A stretch of DNA of 20,014 nucleotides from Anaerolineales bacterium UBA5797 (GTDB lineage: Bacteria > Chloroflexota > Anaerolineae > Anaerolineales > Villigracilaceae). The stretch's first letter is position 1. Each line of letters begins with the position of its first letter. The stretch spans positions 1 through 20,014 of the forward strand of contig DIDP01000015.1 of assembly GCA_002418205.1 (NCBI GenBank). Direction: 5' to 3'. This document shows, one piece after another, positions 14,890-20,014 of this stretch. Below the pieces are notes generated by a model. The model searched no databases. It worked only from the letters and a program-made list of their open reading frames with translations, and had not been told where the DNA came from. The position numbers were made by a program, and so were the translations under genes.

Positions 14890-15138
14890 TTATTCTTCTA
14901 CAGGGGCGGGGGCTTGCTTGCGCTGACGGAATGTAATGCGGGCACGGGTCAGATCGTAGGGTGACATTTCCAACGCTACACGGTCCCCCAGCAGGATCCG
15001 GATATAATGCTTGCGCATTTTGCCGGAAAGATATGCCAGCACTTCATGTCCGTTGTCCAGCCTTACGCGGAATTGGGTCCCGGGCAGGGCTTCAACCACA
15101 ACACCCTCTGCTCGAATTTTATCTTCCTCTTTTGCCAT
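14890..15138 (-). CDS. infA: Translation initiation factor IF-1
   Basis: The 82-residue S1-fold protein matches IF-1 through the family core: EGVVVEALPGTQFRVRLDNG, YLSGKMRKHYIRILLGDRV and MSPYDLTRARITFR. IF-1 binds the 30S A site during initiation together with IF-2 and IF-3. It is about 10 residues longer than the usual 72, because of a C-terminal tail RQRKQAPAPVEE. The start MAKEEDK (15138) is chosen over an upstream in-frame ATG at 15162 because it matches the family N-terminus and follows AGAGGT at a proper distance. It lies 20 bases after rpsU on the same strand, so the two very likely share a transcript. infA is more often in the ribosomal protein spc region; placement behind rpsU is notable, and a second copy elsewhere cannot be excluded. 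Confidence 0.96.
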   Translation of the reverse strand: MAKEEDKIRAEGVVVEALPGTQFRVRLDNGHEVLAYLSGKMRKHYIRILLGDRVALEMSPYDLTRARITFRQRKQAPAPVEE

Positions 15139-15158
15139 ATTACCTCTTTCCATTCGTT

Positions 15159-15359
15159 TCACTCGCCATCACGAGTGAATGTGCGTCGTTTGATGCGACG
15201 GATTGCCTTCTTTTTTTCCATGCGGCGCTGCTCGCTCTTGGAGACGAACCAGCGTTTACGGCGTACTGTACTCAGGACACCGCTCTTGACGACCTTCTTG
15301 CGAAAGCGCTTGAGCAGGGAATCCTGGGATTCGCCGTTACGTAAATTTACAGATGCCAA
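15159..15359 (-). CDS. rpsU: Small ribosomal subunit protein bS21
   Basis: The 66-residue, strongly basic protein starts ASVNLRNGESQDSLLKRFRK, the bS21 N-terminal pattern (V-x-L-x-x-G-E-S, then RF-K), and ends in a Lys/Arg-rich tail (SEQRRMEKKKAIRRIKRRTF). bS21 sits on the 30S platform near the anti-Shine-Dalgarno end of 16S rRNA and aids initiation. The start is TTG at 15357-15359; no ATG is available in frame near the family N-terminus. It is preceded at 6 bases by AAAGGAGGTGA, an exceptionally long Shine-Dalgarno match. infA follows 20 bases later. A terminator-like hairpin lies in the upstream leader, suggesting regulated expression. Family assignment is secure. Confidence 0.94.
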   Translation of the reverse strand: MASVNLRNGESQDSLLKRFRKKVVKSGVLSTVRRKRWFVSKSEQRRMEKKKAIRRIKRRTFTRDGE

Positions 15360-15365
15360 AACAAT

Positions 15366-15376
15366 TCACCTCCTTT
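15366..15376 (-). promoter_or_regulatory. Full-length Shine-Dalgarno sequence of rpsU
   Basis: The - strand reads AAAGGAGGTGA, complementary over nearly its whole length to the 3' tail of 16S rRNA, 6 bases before a TTG start. This site decides the start codon. Unusually strong pairing with a weak start codon suggests that initiation is tuned. Confidence 0.85.
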
Positions 15377-15395
15377 CCGCATGGAAGTTGCCAAG

Positions 15396-15430
15396 AAAAA
15401 AAACTCGGCCGATGTGCAGACTCGGCCGAG
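15396..15430 (-). terminator. Intrinsic terminator or attenuator in the rpsU leader
   Basis: On the - strand CTCGGCCGA (15430-15422), a 9-base loop, and TCGGCCGAG (15412-15404) form a 9-bp GC-rich stem followed by eight T residues (15403-15396). It ends 36 bases before the rpsU start. No gene lies upstream on this strand within the intergenic region, so it most simply acts inside the rpsU-infA 5' leader as an attenuator. The alternative is a terminator for an undetected upstream transcript. Confidence 0.8.
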
Positions 15431-15754
15431 GATATTATGCAAGTCAAGAAACGACAAAATGATCAACGGATCAGACCGTACGCTTCACGCTCCTCTTTTT
15501 GTAATGACGGGAAATGTTCCCGCAACCGAACTGCAATCATTATTATACACGATTCACGCACAGATGAAAAGACTGTGCGTGGAATGTTAAAGAAAAAGTC
15601 TCCTGGCAAGGACTTGACAGAAACTCGCCAAGTAGACCTATCAGTGCTGAATATTATACACACAAAATGGCATTTTCGCGCAGAGTAGAAAACGCTATCC
15701 TGCAGGGCGTTTTTGCGATAAGATACGAATGACTTCATCCCGTAGGGTTTGTCT
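15431..15754. other. Intergenic region between the rpsU leader and the zinc-ribbon gene
   Basis: No convincing gene was found in these 324 bases. On the - strand there is the rpsU promoter candidate, a small hairpin (CGGGAA, CAT, TTCCCG at 15508-15522) and a 25-codon frame at 15463-15540. On the + strand TTGACA (15614-15619) is a perfect -35, but its best -10 (TATCAG, 15639-15644) is at 19 bases. AAAACGC (15689-15695) and GCGTTTT (15707-15713) form a 7-bp stem followed by one more T, a terminator-like hairpin just before the zinc-ribbon gene. The region is locally AT-rich. Confidence 0.5.
15542..15570 (-). promoter_or_regulatory. Putative promoter for rpsU-infA
   Basis: On the - strand TTTTCA (15570-15565) and a perfect TATAAT (15547-15542) are 17 bases apart. 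Transcription would start near 15535, giving a leader of about 175 bases that contains the terminator at 15396-15430. A second TATAAT (15658-15653) has no good -35. Pattern match only. Confidence 0.5.
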
Positions 15755-16582
15755 ATGTCAAAAAAAGCGTCTCGACTCGGAAATTTATCCCTGCTCTACA
15801 ATTTCTTCTTGAATCCCTATTCAGATGCCCGCTTTACCCGTTGCCCTCAATGTGAAGGTAAAACTGGACAAAAGAAAGTTCCCCTTGCTATTCATGTTGA
15901 TCCACATTATCCAATCATCCTCAATTACACTTGTCGATACTGTACTAACTGTGATTTGTTGATTGCCCACCAAGATGAGATCGAAAACTATCTGTACCAG
16001 ATGTTCACCAAACTGGCGTCAGAAGCAATTGGGCACGATTATCTTGTTATGGGCACCACCGAGCGAGCCTATTGGAAAGATGGTGTGAAACACCCTCATG
16101 ATCCCACCGATCTGCTTGATAACCTACACGGCTTCAAACAGTATCTCAACTTCGAGATGACCGGCGGTTGGCTGCCAGACGAAGCTGCACCCAAGCCGTC
16201 ACCAACACCGGAACTTTCCAGCCAAATAGACAACGTGAAAGATGTAAAAGAACTGGTTGTCAAGATGGAAGCAAACCTACCCATATCAGTTCGGGCAGGC
16301 AAAGGCCTACTCAAAATGTTGCGCAAGCAAGGTTTTCCCATCAGCGATCGCCAGACTTTCTCTATCAAGAGCGTTTTTTATGCCGGCGATGAAATGGGAA
16401 TAGCCTGTGATGTCACTCCGCCAGGAAAACACAAAAAGGCCGTGGTCTGCTCTTTGACCCACCTAGAAATCGTTGGCGCTTCACCATTGGCAGAAGAAAT
16501 GCGCCGTTATCAAGAGATACGCAAGAGAAAACTGGCGCAACAAGACGGGTTTGGCTTGCGAGATATTGTGTTTAAACGATGA
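15755..16582 (+). CDS. Zinc-ribbon protein of unknown function
   Basis: I do not recognise a named family with certainty. The 275-residue protein has an N-terminal zinc-ribbon pattern: C30-P-Q-C33, then C60-R-Y-C63-T-N-C66-D, with His at 47 and 51 between. Four of the five cysteines could hold one zinc ion. The motif is followed by LLIAHQDEIENYLYQMF, a likely amphipathic helix. A Pro/Ser-rich linker (about 148-163) separates this from a C-terminal module (about 165-275) ending in a charged helix (EEMRRYQEIRKRKLAQQ). There is no signal peptide or membrane segment, so it is cytosolic. ATG 15755 is preferred to the in-frame TTG at 15749; the ribosome site is weak (GTAGGG). The next gene starts 72 bases on, same strand. 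A nucleic-acid or protein-binding role is possible; no enzyme motif is seen. Confidence 0.82.
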   Translation: MSKKASRLGNLSLLYNFFLNPYSDARFTRCPQCEGKTGQKKVPLAIHVDPHYPIILNYTCRYCTNCDLLIAHQDEIENYLYQMFTKLASEAIGHDYLVMGTTERAYWKDGVKHPHDPTDLLDNLHGFKQYLNFEMTGGWLPDEAAPKPSPTPELSSQIDNVKDVKELVVKMEANLPISVRAGKGLLKMLRKQGFPISDRQTFSIKSVFYAGDEMGIACDVTPPGKHKKAVVCSLTHLEIVGASPLAEEMRRYQEIRKRKLAQQDGFGLRDIVFKR

Positions 16583-16654
16583 TGCAATTCAGCAGCCAGG
16601 CACCAGGCTGGTATCCTCCGATGGAATTACATCCTTTTCCAGCAGGTTTTTCTT

Positions 16655-17797
16655 ATGAGTGAATATCAATATCATGAATGGCAAACTCTTGAACGCCCGC
16701 TGACCGCTACTGAGCAAAAAGCGGTGAACGAGCTCTCGAGCCATATTGACGTCACAGCTACCCATGCAAGTGTCACATACAACTGGAGTAGTTTCAGGCA
16801 CGATCCTATCAACGTGCTGGCAAAATATTTCGATGCCTACCTGTACCTCGCTAACTGGGGGTCGCGACGCCTGGCGTTTCGTTTTCCCAAAGGATTGGTG
16901 AATGTGGTTGCCATCGAAGCCTACTGCGACGAATATCATACAAACATCAAAACCGTTGGTGATGTGCAGATTTTGGAATTCAACATGGACGAGGAAGATG
17001 GCATCGAAGAGTGGATTGACGAGCGCGGGGTACTCTCCACATTGGCACGCCTGCGGGATGATATTCTCCAAGGCGATTACCGTACCATGTATCTTGCCTG
17101 GCTGGAGGCTATGGCTTTGGAATCAGGCGGTTATGATGAAGATGAAGCTGACCCTGATAATTTTTTTAATGACCCCGAACCAGCCCTGCCGGCTGGATTG
17201 AAGCAACTGACTCCCCCGCTTAATGCTTTTATGGATTTCTTTGAGATTGACCCTTTTTTAGTGGCTGCCGCTGCGGAACTAAGCCCCAACCTGTCTTCTT
17301 CCACACAACGGGCGGATTTCGCTCTCCTGATTTCGCGGCTCACCCGCCAGGAATGTGATGATTTTCTGCTCAAAATTGTAAATTCCGAACCTGGTGCGGT
17401 TGCCTCACTGCGTAAAAAATTATCATCGTTTGAGAAGCCAAAGCCCAGCATACAGAGCAACCCGCGCACCTTTGGCGAATTGCTCGAGGCAGCGGAAAGA
17501 TTGCGCCGGGCTGAAGCCAAGCGACAGGCTAGTGAAAAACGCAAAAAGCACATTGCTGAAATGCAAGAACTGGCAAAACGTGAAGTGCAAACCTGGCAGG
17601 ATGTTGAAAACACTCTGAAAAGCGGTTATACCGCCAGCAATTATGATTATGCTACGGCTTTGCTAGATAAGCTCCAGCAGTTGGCAGAATTCCAGGGTAC
17701 ACAGGGCAATTTCGACATTCGGCTGCAAGCGTTAGTGGAGGCATATAAGGGCCGCAATGCACTCATTGGTCGCTGGAAAAAGAAGGGCTGGGTATAA
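16655..17797 (+). CDS. Conserved hypothetical protein with charged helical C-terminal half
   Basis: The 380-residue soluble protein begins MSEYQYHEWQTLERPLTATE. From memory this N-terminus recurs in unannotated bacterial proteins, but I cannot verify that here. The first 150 residues look globular (YFDAYLYLANWGSRRLAFRF). An acidic stretch follows (about 159-177, DEDEADPDNFF), then a helical region. From about 270 a long charged helix rich in Arg, Lys, Glu and Ala (AERLRRAEAKRQASEKRKKH) suggests a coiled coil. The last 60 residues (YDYATALLDKLQQLAEFQG ... RLQALVEAYKGRNALIGRW) resemble, again from memory, the C-termini of some SWIM zinc-finger proteins. No catalytic motif is seen. The start follows a weak AGCAGG. 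It lies between the zinc-ribbon gene and a microprotein gene, all on one strand, so a three-gene unit is likely. Confidence 0.8.
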   Translation: MSEYQYHEWQTLERPLTATEQKAVNELSSHIDVTATHASVTYNWSSFRHDPINVLAKYFDAYLYLANWGSRRLAFRFPKGLVNVVAIEAYCDEYHTNIKTVGDVQILEFNMDEEDGIEEWIDERGVLSTLARLRDDILQGDYRTMYLAWLEAMALESGGYDEDEADPDNFFNDPEPALPAGLKQLTPPLNAFMDFFEIDPFLVAAAAELSPNLSSSTQRADFALLISRLTRQECDDFLLKIVNSEPGAVASLRKKLSSFEKPKPSIQSNPRTFGELLEAAERLRRAEAKRQASEKRKKHIAEMQELAKREVQTWQDVENTLKSGYTASNYDYATALLDKLQQLAEFQGTQGNFDIRLQALVEAYKGRNALIGRWKKKGWV

Positions 17798-17814
17798 TCT
17801 CATCGTGCGAGGTG

Positions 17815-17958
17815 ATGTTGACAGAACTGTATGAAATTGATCGACTTCTGGCGGAAGCAGAACAAGACCTGGAAAATTTGGATGCCCACAGGGCAAATTT
17901 GCTCCTGCGCATTAAAGAGTTAAAGCAAGCACGAAATTCGATATCGGCGTCATTGTAA
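17815..17958 (+). CDS. 47-residue helical microprotein
   Basis: This small frame starts 17 bases after the preceding stop and encodes MLTELYEIDRLLAEAEQDLE, then NLDAHRANLLLRIKELKQAR and NSISASL. Leu/Ile and Glu/Arg/Lys spacing fits a single long amphipathic helix or short coiled coil. GTG (17812), ATG (17815) and TTG (17818) are consecutive in-frame starts; GAGG at 17809-17812 suits TTG 17818 by distance, while the ATG is the conventional choice. It is too hydrophilic for a membrane peptide. It may be a genuine small partner of the two genes before it. Alternatively it is the N-terminal remnant of a longer protein whose remainder was lost where the convergent ATPase gene now ends; such coiled-coil leaders occur before helicase domains. 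Composition and spacing support real coding. Confidence 0.6.
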   Translation: MLTELYEIDRLLAEAEQDLENLDAHRANLLLRIKELKQARNSISASL

Positions 17959-17994
17959 TATCTTGGTGCACCTGTTATAGAAACAACCTGAATA

Positions 17995-18011
17995 AAAGGG
18001 GCAATCCCTTT
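17995..18011 (-). terminator. Weak hairpin downstream of the AAA ATPase gene
   Basis: On the - strand AAAGGG (18011-18006), loop ATTGC, CCCTTT (18000-17995) then TATT forms a 6-bp stem with a short T-rich tail, 32 bases past the ATPase stop. It is the only terminator-like element between the two convergent genes (17959-18042). A short stem makes it doubtful. Confidence 0.3.
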
Positions 18012-18042
18012 GCCATGGCTTGACAGAATATCAGAGGGCCAA

Positions 18043-19473
18043 TTAAGGGGTCAAATCCTTGTCCAGCATCTCAACATCTACTGAAATACCACCATGTTTT
18101 TGAAGTTCGGCAACCGCTGCTTGTGTTACTCCACCGCGTGAAAAAATGGCATAATGCACGCGCCAATCGGTACCACCGTCCGGTAAACCTGCCATCACCT
18201 TTGGCATTTTTTGTTCTATCAATTCGCGAACAATCTGACGATCAATTCCATCTAGTCCCCATTTACATTCTCCCAACAGGATTTGTTTTTCATGCCAATT
18301 GATGGCAACAACATCTACCTGTACAGACGCGCTCCAATGACTACCAACCACTTCCGGTTCAAAAGGCAGTTTTCCCTTCCTGCCCTGCTCAATCACCCAT
18401 TCTCGTGATAAGTGCTCAAATGCGGTTTGACCTACAAAAGCTCTCAACCCATCTTTAACCTGCGCCAAAACGCGATCTGGATCAAATGTCAACATATCAT
18501 GGAATGGTGCCAAAAAACGGAAGTAAAAGCGGAAATAGGGATCACTCAAATGGTAACGTCCCATCCGCGATTTGCGTAAGCTTCTAATTGGAACCGTAGC
18601 AGGCAATCGTCGCTCTACCAGATAGAGTTCCTGCAAACGCGTCAAATACGATGAGAGATGAGCTTTGCCAATCAAACTTGCATTGCTGATGTCATTCAGT
18701 GTATGAGCTCCCTGGCCAATCGCCTTCAATACCGCCAGGTAAATATTCGGTTCTCGCACCTCATCATACAACAAAAAGGTTGGTTCTGCCACGAACATAC
18801 TTCCAGGAGAAAGCATCACTTCGCGAATATTTTGCGTTAAGTTTCGATTTGGATCCAACCACTCAAGATATGCTGGGATACCGCCAACAATTGCATAGGC
18901 AGCCACGCGTTCCTCAACAGACCAATCCGGTAAGAACTCACGCAAGCTTGAAAATGAAAGTGGTTGCAAATGCCATTGTCCTGTCATTCTTCCAAAAAGC
19001 GGGGATTGGTGTGATAACAGTGTCTCCATTGTATGTACCTGGGAGCCACACAATACCAATATAAGATTCGAGTTTTTGAAATGATGATCCCAAGCATTTT
19101 GCAAAGCTGAAAGCATAGCAGGATCAGCTTCGGCCGCATAAGGTAATTCATCCAAAATCAAGATACGCTTCTGCTCACTGATTAATTCAGCAGCAGCATT
19201 CCAGACATCCGCCCAGCTTTCAAAAATGGGCGCGCGGTTCACAGGCATGTTCAATAAAGTTGCATATAATTTTCGTCTTTGTAGAGCTGCTGGTTCTTTT
19301 TCAGCGGACCAGTAGGTGGCTGGTATCCCAACTTGGGCAGACCAATGCAGTAGCAGGGAAGTTTTTCCTACCCTTCTTCGACCGTACAACAATGCCATCT
19401 GGGCAGGTCCAGGGTGTTGTCTTTCCAATAAATTGTTCAAAAAAGCCAGCTCTGGTTGACGATCAACAAACAT
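18043..19473 (-). CDS. AAA-type ATPase with C-terminal PD-(D/E)XK-like (DUF234-type) domain
   Basis: The 476-residue protein starts MFVDRQPELAFLNNLLE, typical of the ATPase family first described from archaea (ATPase_2 fold). Walker A is GRRRVGKT (31-38), Walker B is ILILDELPY (103-111, D107-E108), and a sensor-like LVLCGSQ follows. A winged-helix-like region (about 255-310) precedes a C-terminal domain with D387 (QVDVVAI), E402 and K404 (LLGECKW). That D, 14 residues, E-x-K arrangement matches a PD-(D/E)XK nuclease-like fold, as reported for DUF234. Members are mobile, widespread and mostly uncharacterised; suggested roles are defence or DNA handling. AAGGAGGTAA (19488-19479) gives a strong ribosome site 5 bases before the start. 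GC content is low compared with the left of the window, and the gene stands alone, opposed to its neighbours, suggesting lateral acquisition. All core motifs seem intact. Confidence 0.9.
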   Translation of the reverse strand: MFVDRQPELAFLNNLLERQHPGPAQMALLYGRRRVGKTSLLLHWSAQVGIPATYWSAEKEPAALQRRKLYATLLNMPVNRAPIFESWADVWNAAAELISEQKRILILDELPYAAEADPAMLSALQNAWDHHFKNSNLILVLCGSQVHTMETLLSHQSPLFGRMTGQWHLQPLSFSSLREFLPDWSVEERVAAYAIVGGIPAYLEWLDPNRNLTQNIREVMLSPGSMFVAEPTFLLYDEVREPNIYLAVLKAIGQGAHTLNDISNASLIGKAHLSSYLTRLQELYLVERRLPATVPIRSLRKSRMGRYHLSDPYFRFYFRFLAPFHDMLTFDPDRVLAQVKDGLRAFVGQTAFEHLSREWVIEQGRKGKLPFEPEVVGSHWSASVQVDVVAINWHEKQILLGECKWGLDGIDRQIVRELIEQKMPKVMAGLPDGGTDWRVHYAIFSRGGVTQAAVAELQKHGGISVDVEMLDKDLTP

Positions 19474-19488
19474 AGTGTTACCTCCTTG

Positions 19489-19533
19489 AAATAAGCCACA
19501 TACGGATTATTATAATCTATATGTGGCTTATTT
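19489..19533 (-). promoter_or_regulatory. Putative promoter of the AAA ATPase gene, framed by a 14-bp perfect inverted repeat
   Basis: AAATAAGCCACATA (19489-19502) and its exact reverse complement (19520-19533) flank a 17-base centre that contains TATAAT on both strands (- strand: 19514-19509). On the - strand TTTCAA (19537-19532) lies 17 bases before that -10. One arm falls in the -35/-10 spacer and the other near the expected transcription start. This looks like a repressor operator pair; a cruciform is another possibility. Confidence 0.55.
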
Positions 19534-19574
19534 GAAAGTAACAGACATAAAATATTTTCGCCCCAAGTAACAAC

Positions 19575-19600
19575 AAAAACCGCCTCAAAAACAGGCGGTT
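19575..19600 (-). terminator. Intrinsic terminator of the rRNA operon
   Basis: On the - strand AACCGCCT (19600-19593), a 7-base loop, and AGGCGGTT (19585-19578) form an 8-bp stem ending in five T residues (19579-19575). It lies about 48 bases past the 3' end of 5S rRNA. Confidence 0.85.
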
Positions 19601-19647
19601 CTTATTAGAAGTCCAAATTAGATAATTATGACCTTAAAAAGAATAGT

Positions 19648-19767
19648 CTCTTGGCAATGACCTACTCTCCCAGGAGGTCGCCCTCCAAGTACCATCGGCG
19701 CTGACGGACTTAACTGCCGGGTTCGGGATGTTACCGGGTGTGACCCCGCCGCTCCAATCACCAAGAG
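19648..19767 (-). rRNA. rrf: 5S ribosomal RNA
   Basis: Read on the - strand, the sequence shows the 5S core patterns: GGTCACACCCGG, ATCCCGAACCCGGCAGTTAAG, GCGCCGATGGTAC and TGGGAGAGTAGGTC. The ends TCTTGG and CCAAGA pair as the closing helix. At about 120 bases it is full length; ends are approximate to 1-2 bases because the helix could extend outward. Confidence 0.95.
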
Positions 19768-19845
19768 ACTTATTCACAAAATTGTTCCTGAACAGCAACT
19801 GACCATTCCATCGTTGCGAAGAGTAATAAGTTCTCCACATCACGG

Positions 19846-20014
19846 GATTCAGCCCTCGACCATTAGTACAACTTAGCTCAACACATTACTGTGCTTACAC
19901 TTGTTGCCTATATAGCAGGTGGTCTACCTGCGGTCTTACTCCATTAACTGGATTACAGGGATCTTATCTTGAGGCGAGTTTCCCACTTAGATGCTTTCAG
20001 CGGTTATCTCTGCC
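19846..20014 (-). rRNA. rrl: 23S ribosomal RNA, 3' end (partial)
   Basis: The - strand matches the conserved 3' region of 23S rRNA: GATAACCGCTGAAAGCATCT, AAGTGGGAAACTCGCCTCAAG, a stretch near GGAGTAAGACC, GTGTAAGCACAGTAATGTG and TTGAGCT then TACTAATGGTCGAGGGCT. The gene runs off the right edge, so its 5' end and the 16S lie outside. The exact 3' end is uncertain by several bases. The 78-base spacer to 5S (19768-19845) holds no tRNA. Confidence 0.95.

Noticed and set aside
19634..19843. A 69-codon open frame on the - strand
   Set aside because: It lies within the 5S rRNA gene and its spacer; rRNA assignment explains the sequence.
19768..19845. tRNA gene in the 23S-5S spacer
   Set aside because: No T-arm or anticodon-arm pattern and too little room; nothing recognisable.

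Overview
The window reads as chromosomal DNA from an anaerobic or facultative Chloroflexota bacterium, most likely of the Anaerolineae type. This is an inference from gene content: very long multi-GAF hybrid kinases, a Thr/Pro-rich LysM lipoprotein, a single-chain pyruvate:ferredoxin oxidoreductase, and IF-1/bS21 beside an rRNA operon. No taxonomic search was possible. The left part is GC-rich (38/60 in a sample at 4021-4080). The stretch from about 15.4 to 19.5 kb is clearly lower (25/60 at 15781-15840; 28/60 at 18541-18600).

Region 1 (1-6616, + strand) is a signalling operon. It holds the 3' part of a giant hybrid histidine kinase (seven tandem GAF units, HisKA, HATPase, two receiver domains), a stand-alone Hpt phosphotransfer protein, and a receiver-class III nucleotide cyclase whose start overlaps the Hpt stop by 4 bases. 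Together they look like a complete His-Asp-His-Asp relay ending in a cyclic nucleotide. A polytopic membrane protein with a GT-C-like acidic motif (6651-8648) follows closely and may be cotranscribed.

Region 2 (8649-14869, + strand) holds a LysM lipoprotein with its own promoter and terminator, a Nudix ADP-sugar pyrophosphatase, then nifJ and a dihydroorotate-dehydrogenase-like flavoprotein separated by 3 bases. It ends in a hairpin that can terminate transcription from both sides.

Region 3 (14890-15570, - strand) is rpsU-infA. rpsU has a TTG start, a full-length Shine-Dalgarno sequence, and an intrinsic terminator inside its putative 5' leader, which suggests attenuation.

Region 4 (15571-19533) is an accessory-looking segment between two core loci. 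It has a + strand cassette of unrecognised genes (a zinc-ribbon protein, a conserved hypothetical with a charged helical C-terminal half, a 47-residue helical microprotein) and a convergent - strand AAA ATPase with a PD-(D/E)XK-like C-terminus. The putative promoter of the ATPase gene is framed by a perfect 14-bp inverted repeat.

Region 5 (19575-20014, - strand) is the end of an rRNA operon: the 3' part of 23S, then 5S, then an intrinsic terminator.
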